Shown: positions 1 through 12,396, numbered from the stretch's first letter. The stretch: 64,000 nt of DNA from Perilla frutescens (GCA_026008535.1 BRKX01000012.1:24085848-24149847); one strand, 5' to 3'. Program-made: numbers and translations. The notes: generated by a model from the sequence alone, not told the origin.

Positions 1-1430
1 ATTCACATAAGTGATTGCAAGTTCATCCCCACTTCACTTTTCTTTTTCTTTTTCTTTTTCTTTTTCTTGGAAGAGAATGTCCATCACAAAAATAGTTAAG
101 ACACATGAAAAGTGTAAAAATATTTGATTATAAATCACTTGTCGACCCTGAAAATACTTAGAGATGTCATAGCAGGATTCTCAGGGCAGAAAGCATCCCC
201 AATCCAGGTTCACATTTCAAAACTTCCCACATTCACTTAGAAAAATTCTGTAAAATTCCAGATAAGTATCCATATATATCTCCATTTATGACACTTGAAA
301 ACTAAATTAGCAACTCCATAAAATCATCACATAACCACCCAAAAAAAAAAAAACTTCCCAGTTCCCACCCTTGGCATCAAGTCAATAATCAGATTATTCC
401 AGATACAGCAACATACGGTCACAAACTGCACTATCATTATAGCAGACTGTGAGAAAGCTTACTATACATATAAGTTAAATATTCTCATAAGCAACTTGTT
501 ACTCGGTATTCTTTTATACTTACTCAAATTCTACCATTTTCTATTTCATGTCATTTGCTATGATAATCAAATCACACCTGATAATTGGAAAACACATCTC
601 AAATGCATTACCATTACAGAAAATTGTGAAGTCAAAAAATGAGGCAGACAAATGGCAAAGCAAGAAATAGCCATAACTAAAGTCCTTCATGCTATCCGAA
701 CAATTTTAAGAACAAGTAAAAGAGTAACATCCAAGAAGATAGGAGTAACCTACTCAAACATCTCAGCTATGCTTCAATATGAATTAGATATAGTATTGAG
801 ATCTTTTAAAGCCATCCGAGGGGGAGCATATAACTTCTAATATGCAGCTATTCAGAAAACTAACCACGTACTCAAACATCAATTATGCAATAACTAACCA
901 CTGTAAAATCAACTGCTGGAAAGATTTTACCGGTAAGAATGTTCTTCCCTTTCGCTTCTTGGCTGAGGTATGTTGGCGGATACGAGGGATCGGTCCCTGT
1001 TGGAGCAAGAAAAGGCTGAAAGTTTAGAGCTTTAGAGAGTGGTTAGAGATAGATAGAGAGAGCGAGATGGGAGTAGAGGTAAACCTTTCACCGATTACAA
1101 CAAATGGATAGAGGCGATTAAAAGCCCTAGCCGCCGTGATAGAATCTTCCTCGCCGCAGTAGTGTTCGTGACGGCGGGTCACGGAAGTCTTAACCCTAGC
1201 CACCGCGAACTGAAAACCTCTCTTGAGCCGAATTCGAACCACTTGAACACCTCTTGAGTTCGAACCACTTGAACACCTCTTGAGTCTAGCCCGCCACCGT
1301 GAGGGTTTGTGGTAGATGGCTTGCCGGAGGGGCGAGGTAGAAGAAGAAGAAGAAATGAGGCGCAGAGATTAGGTGTGGGGGTTTTAATTTCTCAGTTTTC
1401 GTTCCTTTTTTAACAGTGTTTGAACAATAT
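1..1430. other. Left flank, no assignable gene
   Basis: No recognisable protein domain in any frame. Positions 1000-1380 are more GC-rich than the surroundings and resemble a plant 5' leader read on the minus strand (CT-rich, repeated CCCTAGCC-type words), but no coding exon could be attached. A 26-bp unit is duplicated in tandem at 1233-1258 and 1259-1284. Since a CACTA-type terminus lies just to the right at 1734, this stretch may be the interior of that transposon, possibly with captured host sequence; its other end is not in the window. Confidence 0.35.
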
Positions 1431-1439
1431 AATTGCAAC

Positions 1440-1734
1440 ATATTTATTTAAACACTTCTAATTTAAAGGCTCCTAACAACAGTTCATAATCCAACCGTTG
1501 TGCTGAACAAAAGACGCAGCACCACAACGTTTTTCTACCATCCGTTGTAAACAAAAATTCGCTCATAGACCGTTGTTTATACATGCATAATGACACGGTT
1601 TTTTCCAGAAAACGTTGTAATTCTTTTGAAAGATGTGCTCATACTCAAAGGTTTTTCCAAACACCGTTGCAAGTTTTGTGATTTACAACAGTTGGTAAGG
1701 AAAACCGTTGTCTTAATGTATTTTTGTAGTAGTG
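1440..1734. mobile_element. Terminus of a CACTA (En/Spm-like) transposon
   Basis: The stretch ends at 1734 in TTTTTGTAGTAGTG, the reverse complement of the standard plant CACTA end CACTACTACAAAAA. The 300 bp before it are packed with short words in both orientations built on ACAACGGTTT / AACCGTTGT (about 1490-1500, 1527, 1551, 1580, 1600-1615, 1665, 1685-1710), which is how subterminal transposase-binding repeats look in this superfamily. The opposite end lies outside the window or is lost, so length and the 3-bp target duplication cannot be checked. No transposase is visible. Confidence 0.7.
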
Positions 1735-2198
1735 TGAATCTTTTTGTGTCGGTTTAAAAAAATTCTTTTTGGCGTTTAAACTTTAAAAATCGGAATTCTA
1801 GTTGTATATGAATATTTGTAATATCCCAAAAATGTTTTTTTATTTATATAGAAAATATAGTTTTTATTATTAGTTTGTTATGTAAATGGTGTTAGCAACA
1901 TGAATTGCTAAATTGTTTAAAAATATTGGGGTTTTAAAATTTGATGGGTTATTTTTTCTATTAACGGTGTTTAACAGAAAACCAAGAACTCAATAAGATT
2001 AGACAGAAATGCATAGCGATCAAAGGAATTAGCACCACAGATCCCTCTAAACTGTAAGGAAACGGTAAGAGGAGGTAATTTGGATTATATTTTTTTCAAC
2101 CCTAGTTCCTAAATTGGGAATATGAAGAAATGCGCGGCCCAGATTTTGTAAGAATTCGGAATTGGGCCAGAAAATTATTATTTAATTCAGAATAATTA
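1735..2198. other. AT-rich intergenic spacer
   Basis: No ORF of note, no repeat family recognised. It separates the CACTA end from the Mutator-like element. Confidence 0.5.
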
Positions 2199-2207
2199 TT
2201 ATTTAAT

Positions 2208-3919
2208 GAGAAAATGGTTAAATACACCCTTAAAATTTTCTGCTATGATTAATTAAGTTTTTGAATTTTTTAGGTACAAATAAACCCTTAATGTTAATAA
2301 TTAGAGTTGTCAAAACTGGCAAAGCCCGTCGGGCTAGCCTGTACCCGCCATCGTTTTAGGCGGGTAGGACTTTAACTTTGAAACCCGTTTTTTTGGCGGG
2401 CCCGTCAGGCAAAGCCCGCGGCGGGCTTTGGCGGGTAAAGCCCGCGGCGGGGCGGGTAACCCACCAAGCCCGCTGATACATACATATATATTATTTTTTT
2501 TAGTTAAATGGTATTTATGATTAATATGAATTATAAGATAATATCCTCATTCCCCAAATGTTTGTAAATTGTAACTTGATTAAAATTTCTATGCTTGTTT
2601 AGTTGATTATTTCAATCTCATAAAAAAAGTAGATGGTTAAAAAATAAGATTAATTTAAATTGAAAGAAAAAAAAAAAGACTACAATTGCTACATACTAGA
2701 TTACGAGTTAAAAACAACATTTCATGTACTAATTAATTAAACGTGAGAAACAAGGAGAATTGATATAATATTGTTGGAATAAAACACATAATTAGGAATA
2801 TAATCTGAGTAGTGGTAGCTAAACCTACTATATGTGCTCTCATCTTTGTTCTCGATCGCATTTGTCGTCGAAATTCTCCGGCGTCCGATCGGAGCTCTAT
2901 TTAGTTCTAATATATATTTTGTGCACTAAGCTACATGTTCAATTAGCAAAATTCATCAAACATACCTATAGCAATTCAAGGTTAATAATATATTTCTCAT
3001 TATTGAAGTTTAAAACTCAAATTGCATTAAAAAAAAAAAAACTGAAAAGCCCGCGGGGCCGGCCCGCCAACCCGCGGGCTTAAGCGGGGGCGGGTAGAAC
3101 CCTGTCTTTTCGGGCCCGCTCCTCTGGCGGGCTTCCCCGCCCCGCCGGCCCGTTTTGACATCTCTATTAATAATTAGTAACTTGCATGCATCTCCCTAAT
3201 ATTACCATTCCAAAATAATTTGTGTCAAATTTTCTTCTATTTATTTTAATTCATAATCAAACGAACTTTCTCCAATTTCATTATATTATGTTTATAAATT
3301 ATGTCAAAATCATATTATTATTATTATTATTATTATGAAAAATACTAAACAGTATAAATATTTCGGGCACTTTATTTTTTTAAATTTTATATATTTTGTT
3401 AATTTTAAATTAATTCTTATAATTACTGTGGCAATGTTTTAATTTTTATTTTTATTTAAATTAAATTATAATTTCATCTACAACCTAATAAAAGAATAAG
3501 TAATTATCCTTGATACCGGACTTTAATAAATTTAGTTAGGACATGTTATCCAATTAATAATAATGAAACAATTATACCAATAGAGAGTACTAGTGAAATA
3601 TAATAGTAAACATTTTCTGGCGTGACAAAAATAATAAAAAAAATTAATACTAAACCATTTTGACTGAGAATATTATGTATTGAGAAAGTATTAGTTTATT
3701 TGGTTTGGATTCATTGTTTTTAAAATCTAACTAAATCAAATTAACTATACTTTTAATTAAATGCAAATGTTTGGGTGTCAACAATTTTTAACGGCATAAT
3801 TTTTGTAGGATTTAAAAATTGAACGGAAAACATTGTAGTAGTAATTATAATAATTAATTTATAATAAATAAACTTTCTAAAATAAAGTGTCTGGAATATT
3901 ATAATGTGTAATGTTTTTC

Positions 3920-3957
<38 letters not shown>

Positions 3958-4170
3958 TTTGACATCTTTTATAAATGCAGAGAAATTAGAGAAAATATGA
4001 TTACAAATTAAAAATAAATAGAAGATTTTTTTTTGGAGTGGTAATAGTAGTGAAGGGCATGTATGTTATTAATTATCAACATTAATTAAGGATTTATTTG
4101 TAAAAAAAAGATTTCAGGGGCTTAATTGATCGTAAGAGGAAACATTAGGAGCGCATTTGACCATTTTTCC
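2208..4170. mobile_element. Non-autonomous Mutator-like element, hosts a nested hAT MITE
   Basis: Inverted termini GAGAAAATGGTTAAATAC (2208) and, read inward from 4170, GGAAAAATGGTCAAATGC. The inverted repeats run about 130 bp: the left arm is 2208-2301 and continues after the nested insertion at 3175-3213; the right arm is 4037-4170. The element is flanked by a perfect 9-bp duplication TTATTTAAT (2199-2207 and 4171-4179), the length typical of Mutator-like transposition. Without the nested 865-bp insert it would be about 1.1 kb. The interior is AT-rich, holds a TAA/ATT microsatellite near 3925-3957, and no transposase is visible. Confidence 0.78.
2302..3166. mobile_element. Non-autonomous hAT element (MITE-like), 865 bp
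   Basis: Termini TAGAGTTGTCAAAAC at 2302 and, inverted, TAGAGATGTCAAAAC ending at 3166 match the plant hAT end pattern. A perfect 8-bp duplication TTAATAAT flanks it (2294-2301 and 3167-3174). Both subterminal regions (about 2315-2475 and 3040-3155) are unusually GC-rich arrays of GGCGGG / CCCGCC words in an otherwise AT-rich core, likely strong hairpins. It has no transposase. It interrupts the left arm of the Mutator-like element, so it is the younger of the two. Confidence 0.85.
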
Positions 4171-4179
4171 TTATTTAAT

Positions 4180-4831
4180 TTAGAATAATTGATTGCGCCT
4201 AAACAGTAAATGGATAATTGACAATTTACACTCTTTACTCTTTACATTAACATGTAATATATATTCAAGTGGTGGAGATTTCCATATAAAAGGTGGATGT
4301 TTTGAGTTCGAAATTTACAGTTTCTCTTTTAAATTTACAACATTCATCAAAAACAAAATTCAAGTTAGATTATCCTTTCGAGATAGCCAAGTGATGGAGT
4401 GTGGATAGCTTGGAATCGAAGTTCCTTAATTTTCATCAACAAAAAGAGTTCAAGTCATCTTTCAAGTCTCTTAATTTTATTTTGAGTCATATTATTTTAT
4501 AATATGTAGCATAGAGAGTGGTAAAAAAAGGTATTTATAAAACCTAAATGCTACAAAAATGTTACATATCTAAATTGCTTAATTAAAAAGAAATGTTCTT
4601 TAAGGAAGCGTTGCCCGAATTTTTTAAAATACACAAAAAAACTAATTGAATTTAACACGTCACACAATTTTATAAATTTACCTTATAATACAACTATACA
4701 AGGTTTATTTTTAGATATTTGATAAGGAGTTGTAATTAAATTAAAGGTGGGACATGGATGTATAACTGTAAATCGATTGGTTAAATGACCTGTTTTTGAT
4801 CTTTTATATTTTTAATTGAGAGAAATTTTTA
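4180..4831. other. AT-rich intergenic region
   Basis: No coding signal, no recognised repeat. Confidence 0.5.
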
Positions 4832-5815
4832 AAACAACTCCATTTTTCTCTATATAGCCCCCAAAATTATTTAAAATATTATTAATATATTTTGGGATAG
4901 TTTTATCCTTATAACCCTCACTATTTAAAAATCTTAGAAAATAAAATAAAGTCCCCACTCCCCAGAATACATGTATAGCCCCTCTAATAAAAAAAAATAG
5001 AAAAGAAAGGAATGAACACAACTATTTTATTTTGCCAGAAATTCTGGCTATTATATACCAAGAGACAAAATCAACGAGAAAATTAATTGTAGACGCTAAT
5101 TGAGAGAGAGAACTGTCGGATAGTCTCCATGGAAGAAGAAACATTGATTTTATGGAAATGAGATTGCTTAAAGTTCCAATAATTAATTTGTAAAAAAAAA
5201 GGTGTCATTATGTGTGGAGAAGATGAACAAGAGATTTGATTGTCGGTGTAATCTTGCACTTTGATTTTTAATTTTTTAAATATTTTTTTAGTGTTTTCTA
5301 AGTATTGAAAGATATTAAAATAAGAAGTTGTAACTCTCAAAGTGAAGATGGTCGTATAAGATGTTAGTGATTTGTAGATTGCTCATGTCACCGGGTATGG
5401 TTTTCTTCTCCATTATATTGCTTGCAGATGAGATGGAGAGAAGATAATTTATTTTTTTCAATACTAAAATTAAACACTTTCTTGTTCGCTTGTTTATTCT
5501 CATGATTTTGTTGGAAAATTTACATACAAATTCATGTTCTGGTAAATTATTTACTAGAATCGAAAATAATTGAAGAAATCATTTACAACTTCATGCTTGC
5601 TTATTCCTTGTATTCGTCAGTAATTGTAAATAATTGAAGAAATTATTTACAAGTTTTTTCTACTATAAATGAGGGTGGGGGTTGGGGGCTACACGATGAA
5701 GTTTTTTTAGGGTTGGTAAAAAGTGGGGGTTGTAATTAAGGATAAAAATGCGGTAAAAAATATTTTTTATATTATAATTTATTTGGAGCTACAAAAGGAA
5801 AATGGTGTTGTGGCT
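4832..5815. repeat. Imperfect inverted-repeat element, family not recognised
   Basis: About 110 bp at the left (from AACTCCATTTTTCTC through TAGCCCCC and TTTTATCCTTATAACCC) pair with the reverse complement of the right end (ACACCATTTTCCTTTTGTAGC through TTTTATCCTTAATTACAACCC). This suggests a roughly 1-kb non-autonomous DNA transposon. I could not fix exact ends or a target duplication, and the interior has no meaningful ORF. Confidence 0.4.
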
Positions 5816-8623
5816 AGAACCCTTAATTAATTTTGTGAAAATCCAATTTTGATTGCAGAAACTAGCTCGGTGTTATAAAACATATTGTTTATTAGAATCA
5901 AACTATATGTAAAGATTTGGGGGGGGGGGGGGTGGGGGGGGGGGTTCTATTTTTTACCCAATCTGGCTTTTAGCAGTTAGGTTTGCTTATAGTTCACCAA
6001 TTTTATTACCCAAAAATAAAATAAAATAAAATGGAGGCCAAATGAAAACAAAGTATGTTAAAAAATAATTATATAGCTAGCCTTATAACTATATAAAATG
6101 GATTTTTCTTGACTTAAACGTAATAAATTGTCCAATATAGCATTAAGTTTTTAAAGTACGTACCTCTATAAATTAGTAAAACTTTATTTTTATGAATGTA
6201 ATTATTTTTACTAAATTTATCATAAAATACTCACAAAAAAAAAGGATTGGAATATTTTAACAGTACAATTTTATTATTTGTTAGAAATATTCAAGTGTAA
6301 AGGATATACAATAATACCAAATATATAATATTGTTTGGAAATGGTGTAGGAGAGAGTGTGCATACATTTTTATTAACATGTGAGGTGTTTAGGCTAGAAA
6401 TGATTTTTTCTGTATTTTCTAAAAAGCACAGGAGATATATTTAATTTGCTTTTTATGCTATATATATCTTATTAGTAGGAGCAAAAATTCCCAATGATCA
6501 ATCACATTCACCAAGATAGAATTAATGAAAAAAAGAAGAAGAAGATATATAGGATTAATGATTGTAGACAGGACTGAGAGAGTGAAAGTATTGTCACTAT
6601 CAGCTTTGCTTTCCTTGTATACGATGAAGACATATCATAAAAGAATCTTGCTGTATAAGACTGGGATCGATAAGTGCTAAGGGATAAATTAATTATTCAA
6701 TGAGAAAATATATAATGTATGTATTTTTAAGGTTCTTGACCAATTGATTTTCCCATTGCTTTGATATGAATCCCATGACTAGACTTGTTTTTCTCCTATA
6801 TATATATCTTCAAACTAGTCATTGCAAATTTGCAATTGCACAATATCCATTATGATGATTATTGTTGTTGTACCTTTTTGAAATTTTCAACTACACCAAA
6901 TGGATGATTTAGAATAAATAATATATATGGAGCAATTTAATTTTGAAGTATATATTATCCACTCTTGCACAAGAGAACAATATTTGCTGACTGGTGAAAT
7001 ATTTGCATGACTTTAAAACAAGTAGCACAATAATAATATGAGAAAAGTTTGATGATACGACGATGAAATTAATGTGGATTCAAAATAAATGAATGTGAAA
7101 GGATTATATTAGATAGGATTTTGTTAATCTCCACAGACTAACCGGAGTCTCAATTGACCTCAACGCGTCTTCTCCATCCTCAAATATTATTACTAGAGCT
7201 GTCAAAAATAATTCGATTTAGCCTGGCATGCGAGTAGACTTAACAGTACTATTAAAAATTAACACTGGCCAACCTAGACCGTCCTATTTTAGGGATTGTA
7301 TTCCACATAGGAACCCAGCCCAGCCCGTTGGGCGGCCCATTGGATCAAGACGACCCGAATTAACTGCTCTCTTATTACATAATATGAGATCTATATGGGA
7401 GTCTAAATCTAATACATAAAATTTCTAAATAAACTAATAATTAATAGTGTACGTAAAAAAATATTCCTATTAATTAGAGAAAGAAAAAGACAAGTTGTGA
7501 AGAGGACGTTCGCCTATGTTGTGCACTCTTAAGGCATTTTTAGCTTCCTTTTTTTTTCGTGAAATTTGTGAGTAAATCATAGATGTTTGGCATTAATTAT
7601 TTTTTTACTTGGTGATAAGAATTGTAACATATATGTGGGCTTTGGAATTTAGACAAATTAATTTTTTATTTATAACTTGTATGTTTAAAGTTAGTTTTTT
7701 TTTTAATCTTGATTTTGTTTATTGCTTTAATTAGGATATAATTATTTTTTCCTATTTAAATTTATATTGTGAATTATGACATGGACAAAAATAAATTTGA
7801 ATTAGGAAGTTAAAAAGGAATGGCAAGAGACCCTCACAAAATCTCTTGTACCTATGATATCCACTGGAAAAAAAAATTTGTAAATGAACTTGATTACAAT
7901 GATTTCATTGATGATATTAACTTGCTCAAAGGGTGAAGGGGTGAGCTTGTTATTGTTATATCTTCTTAAACGTAAATAGCTTTATGTGTGGATTGACTTG
8001 ATGTACGTACATGACATTAGGTATATTTTATTATACAATTTCCTGCGGACATTTAATTAATATTTTTCGTTTAATAAAAAATATCAATATATATATATAT
8101 ATAATATGATTTTTATTTGAATGACTTGTTAGCTAGGGCCAAAAAATTCCCGAAGAGAAGCATGTTCTTAAAAATAATAATTACTAGCTAGCATCTTGAA
8201 AGCTTAACTTTAATCACGATTCGTTAAATGAACTCGATAACTAATTTCAAATAAAGTCTATATATCATGGTTTTAATTAACTTTATAATACATAATAACA
8301 TGTATTAACTTATAAAATATCTCATTATTGTACGTGCGTTTCGATCCACTTTTTTTTACATATAAAATATCGATAAAGTTGGTAATTAAATGGAGACAAC
8401 TGAATCCTTTGTATGAATAACATCCAATTAAATTATTAACTCTAAAACTATATATACGTCCACATACCACCTAAACAATTTCCTTTTCAAATATACAAAT
8501 AAAACAAAGTCTTAATTTATCACACGTACACAACTAATAACTACAACAAACACATACTCACAGTTTCACAAATCCCCCTCCTAATTACATGCATGCTATA
8601 TGATATATGTAAATATATATAGA

Positions 8624-8655
<32 letters not shown>

Positions 8656-8688
8656 CCAATGAAGTGAATAAAATTCCACAACGACTAC
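5816..8688. other. Intergenic region downstream of the NAC gene
   Basis: AT-rich, no coding exon recognised. It contains a long G tract (5919-5944, one T interruption), an AT dinucleotide stretch (about 8632-8654) and, at 7197-7340, a remnant beginning AGAGCTGTCAAAAA with GC-rich GGGCGGCCC words, resembling one end of a hAT MITE like that at 2302-3166 but without a visible partner end. The 3' untranslated region of the minus-strand NAC gene must lie just left of 8689; a poly(A) signal could not be singled out in the AT-rich sequence. Confidence 0.5.
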
Positions 8689-9952
8689 TCAAATGAAAAC
8701 CGAGCTACTATCTGCATCAACAAATCGCATATCATCAAGGCTCGATGGCACTACGTTCGAGCCATCAAAATCGAACAATAATCCATAGTCATCCTCACAC
8801 TTAGTAGCCTCAACCATTTTGTTATGGCTATAGTCTTGAGAGGTTGAGCAATAGGGCTGGCGATTCATGTAACCCGAATCGAGCCCGGATAGGCCGAGGG
8901 ACGTACTAGGATTCGGGCCTATATGGTGTTGGTGAGATGGGCTATCGTCGAATGAAGTCATGTGTTGTTGGGAACAAGGTACAATATTGGCATGTTCATT
9001 AATAATATTTGTTTGGGAAATAGCCAAATTAGATGTGGGATCGTCAAAATTGTGTTGGTTGATCAAGTTGTACCCGTTTTCACCTCTTGTTTTGTAGAAC
9101 ACTCTGCATAGTACCCAATCTTCCTGCCAATATTTGTCACAAATTAATTAGTTACATACATAATATATACAAATTATAATCATGGCTAACTGCCCATAGC
9201 TAATTTTTTGTAAATGCATGTACATGCCTAGCTGGAATTTACTTTTACGACGAGTAAATAAAGTTTTATATAGATGCAATATTACCTAATGAAATGTACT
9301 GATGAGTGTAGTAGGTTTATATATAGTATCAATTATATATCTTCTATGTCATACACCAATATGTGTACATATACATGCATATATAAGTAGATGACGAAGA
9401 AAGATATTAATACATTCAATATTTATATTTTATATTTGTTAGGTTACAATATAAGAGGATTAGATCATCAATTTATCCCACATCTTGTATTTAATTACCA
9501 CTATCAAATTTATTATTTTAATAATAGTTATTATAGAAATAAAATTAATTATATTATAATCAACCTTAATTAACTTTTATTAACTAATAATTGAAACCAA
9601 AACATTAACCACAATAATCAATTATCAATTTTCTAAGAATGAAAAATTAAAAACCAAAAAATAATTACAAATCATAATGATATATAATAATTAACAATTA
9701 TAAAATTAAACTAAAACATAAAAAAATGAAATTAAAATTGAAAAAACAATTAATAAATCAATGGTGGTAGACAAATCGTGCACACGGAAGAAGTGGAATA
9801 GAGGATCTTACGTATTGGAGTAGAGAGAGAGAGAGAGAACAATTAAAAACAAGCTATGTTGATATATAATTTCATCACAATTGGGTTTTTCCCCAGTAAA
9901 TTTTATCAAATAAATGACAAAATGTTCAGGAAGAATGTGTATGTGTGTGTAC

Positions 9953-10001
<49 letters not shown>

Positions 10002-12094
10002 GGAGCCCACAGGAATGAGAAGGCATATATAAAAGAATTTTTCTTGCAAGAGAAAGTGAAAATACAGTGTGTGTGCATATATATATGGACAGAATCTTTC
10101 ATATTTTCAAAGGAGTTTCGTTCAAGTTTCTTACAACAATATGATTGCCACCTAAGATAAGTGACTGGAAATTATTCCCGTGAATTCATGAGTTTCCATA
10201 GCTTCACACATGATCTTTATTCTCTTTTATTAATTTAATTTAATTTAATTTAATTCCAACACATTAATTAATTAACCAACCTTAGGAGGCACATGAGGGT
10301 TTTCGATGCGAAATTCGTGCATGATCCATCCAGTTTTGATCCCATTAGGAGCTCTATTTTTGTAAAAAACCAAAGTCTTCCTCATCCCTACGACGGCCTT
10401 CGACCGCGGATCGAGCACCGTCCGATCTTTTCCGGTGGCCTTCCAGTAGCCGGAGGTGGTGGCCCGGTTAGTTCTGAAACCGGTCGCATACTTCCGATCC
10501 CGGAAGCTAAAGAAGTACCACTCGCTCGAGTTCAACTTCGCCACGTCTACAAAAATAATTTAATTTATATATATTCGTAACTAATTAAATGAAAATAATA
10601 TAAATGTTAATATTGGGAAAATTAAAAATAGACGTCTTTCTTAACGCGGTCTTGACATATGCCACGAAAAATTTGGGACGAAGACGACGATGACGACGTA
10701 TGTGTTAAGAAATGAAATTAGCTAGTAGGATACATGTACACTTAATTGAAATGAATTAATTATTATCATTAATTTCATCATGTACATTATGTTGCTTATG
10801 TGACCAATTTCTGCTAAAGTGACAAAAAGTTGGTTACAAGTCACCAAAGATTCTCTAGGCATTCACAATATAGATTTAGGAAATTAATATGTAACAAGGG
10901 AAAAATGTGTGTCACCCTTTTCTACATAGATGAGAAAGTTACTTCTATGGTGAGAAGTCTATGTCACACCTCTTTGTCTTCACCTATAAGCACAAACATT
11001 ATCAATAACATAAATCCTAATTATTTCACATTTTTAACAATCTATATGGTATGTTCCTAAGTAAAAATCCTAATCTTGGTAACTATATCTTAATTATAAT
11101 TTTTTAATTCATTATTTCTAAGATGATATATGGATTTAATTAGTAGTAGTTCATAAATCTTATCCGAATTAAAATATATATATGTATATATATACTGCAA
11201 GATTCATTGAATGGAACCATGCAACAAAAAGGCAAGGAAAATGCCTCGATCAACCCTCATTTCATTTTATTTTTTCTTGAAAAAGAGAAAACCCTTTCTG
11301 AATTTCGTCACACTTTAGTGGAATAAATAAATAAATATATGCATGGCTAAAATGAAAGGCACATGCAACAAAATAAATCTAGAAATTTAGCTATGTCGCT
11401 TAGATTAAACAAGACAACAAACTTTTTCTTGACATAACCTTTTTGCTTTATTGATTTTTTTCAATGTTAAAAAAGAATATGCGTGACTGAAATTTTCTCA
11501 ATTTTCTTTTTTTGGATAGTGAAATTTTAAATTTATTATAATCCGTGATCTGCTACGCAAAATTCACACACATAGGTGCAATGCATCTGAATAAATGTTT
11601 GAACAGATTTTTGCAAAATTAGATCATTGAGATAAATTTGTCTGGTCTAGATTAAGATACAGACAATTCATGCCCATAATGCTTAAAAATCACATAAATA
11701 TTTTTGAGGTAGTTTTGAAATATTATATATTTGAACAAACATGCACATGTCATTTGTCATTCATAAAATTCTTTTTCATCAAAATAGTTCAGATGAGCAC
11801 CCCCCAACCCCCAACCCCCCACAGACCACCGGTGGGGGGAGAGGGTGGTTGAGAATTATTAGTCGGGATTTTTTTTATATGTATAAAATGACATCATCAA
11901 CATACATGATGAAAAGGGTACCTACCGGGAAGCTGCCACGGCTCACAAACATGGAGATCGATCTCCACCAGGGTGCCTCTGAGAACTTCTTCGTTAGCGA
12001 CTTTTTTGTAGAGATAATGACAAACCAACTCTTCGTCGCTCGGATAAAACCTAAAACCGGGAGGCAGCGTCTCCCCGATGTCTCGTAAACCCAT
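8689..12094 (-). CDS. NAC-domain transcription factor (NAC1/ANAC074-type), three exons
   Basis: Predicted sequence-specific nuclear transcription factor. Exons on the minus strand: 12094-11926, 10546-10281 and 9123-8689, giving 289 residues. Both introns are GT-AG, in phase 1 and phase 0. All five NAC subdomains are present in order: A (LPPGFRFYPSDEELVCHYL, residues 10-28), B (LVEIDLHVCEPWQLP), C (EWYFFSFRDRKYATGFRTNR, then SGYWKATGKDRTV), D (GMRKTLVFYKNRAPNGIKT, then WIMHEFRIENP) and E (EDWVLCRVFYK) opening exon 3. Intron positions match the usual NAC gene, with breaks after subdomain B and before EDW. The C-terminal 130 residues are low-complexity, rich in Ser, Asn, His and Asp, ending in an acidic segment (DDYGLLFDFDGSN), as expected of a NAC activation region. 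The start chosen is the ATG of MGLRDIGETLPPG because that N-terminus is conserved among close relatives; the frame is open further upstream through a CT repeat. The placement beside ANAC074/NAC1 rests on remembered motif similarity, not on an alignment. Confidence 0.93.
9459..9813. repeat. AT-rich inverted-repeat family, copy 1 (MITE-like)
   Basis: The left end (AGATCATCAATTTATCCCAC) and right end (GTGGAATAGAGGATC, inverted) are imperfect inverted repeats. The interior shares ordered words with the copies at 13479-13870 and 15099-15468: AATAATCAATTATnAATT, AATTACAAATCATAA, TATAAAATTAAACTAA, GAAATTAAAATT. It lies inside intron 2 of the NAC gene. No target duplication was resolved. Confidence 0.5.
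9954..9998. repeat. (GA)n microsatellite in NAC intron 2
   Basis: About 22 uninterrupted GA dinucleotides, with a shorter GA run at 9821-9838. On the gene's sense strand this is a pyrimidine (CT) tract within the intron. Confidence 0.95.
10547..11925 (-). other. Intron 1 of the NAC gene (1379 bp)
   Basis: Donor GT at 11925-11924 follows CTTCCCG; acceptor AG at 10548-10547 precedes ACGTGGCGAAG, so the split codon GAC restores the Pro-Asp-Val-Ala-Lys typical of NAC subdomain B/C. The interior is AT-rich with one C-rich/G-rich patch at about 11798-11846 (runs of C, then GGTGGGGGGAGAGGG). No coding exon or transposon ends recognised. Confidence 0.9.
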
Positions 12095-12285
12095 TTTTGA
12101 AAGACAATATACGATTCGGAAGGATAATGGAAAACCTACTCGGCTGAATATTGATTGGCTGTAGAGAATTTGATTTTCTTTTGAAAGATAGATGGTCGCA
12201 ACGCTCACTGGAATAATCTCTACCTCTTTTCCTCTCTCTTTTTTTCTTCTTTTGTGAGGGGGTGAGGTGGGGGGGGTTGGAGGCT

Positions 12286-12300
12286 TATATGTGTATATAT

Positions 12301-12302
<2 letters not shown>
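12286..12302 (-). promoter_or_regulatory. Possible TATA box of the NAC gene
   Basis: On the minus strand the sequence TTTATATATACACATATAAG lies about 190-210 bp upstream of the NAC start codon, directly after a long CT tract. TATA plus a neighbouring pyrimidine tract is a common plant core-promoter layout. AT-rich sequence makes such matches frequent, so this is a candidate only. Confidence 0.25.
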
Positions 12303-12388
<86 letters not shown>

Positions 12389-12396
12389 GAGAGAGA
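12303..12396. repeat. (GA)n/(CT)n microsatellite in the NAC 5' leader or promoter
   Basis: About 94 bp of almost pure GA with interruptions at about 12357-12360 and 12386. Read on the gene's sense strand it is a CT tract 209-302 bp upstream of the start codon. It is in frame with the NAC coding sequence and would read as alternating Ser-Leu. Confidence 0.95.

Larger units (their letters stand above)
9124..10280 (-). other. Intron 2 of the NAC gene (1157 bp)
   Basis: Bounded by GT (10280-10279) and AG (9125-9124) on the minus strand; the frame runs from the Lys codon AAG straight into GAA-GAT-TGG. It contains one copy of the AT-rich inverted-repeat family (about 9459-9813) and a GA tract (9954-9998). 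Confidence 0.9.

Noticed and set aside
652..1242. Three short ORFs near the left edge as exons of a gene
   Set aside because: No domain, no convincing splice structure, and proximity to a CACTA end.
2832..3083. 83-residue ORF
   Set aside because: Inside the hAT MITE and ending in its GC-rich arm; no transposase similarity.
7197..7430. Second hAT MITE
   Set aside because: Only one candidate end (AGAGCTGTCAAAAA) and GC-rich words; no inverted partner or duplication, so it is mentioned only as a remnant.
10293..10580. A 95-residue plus-strand ORF over NAC exon 2
   Set aside because: Antisense shadow of the conserved NAC exon 2; no domain of its own.
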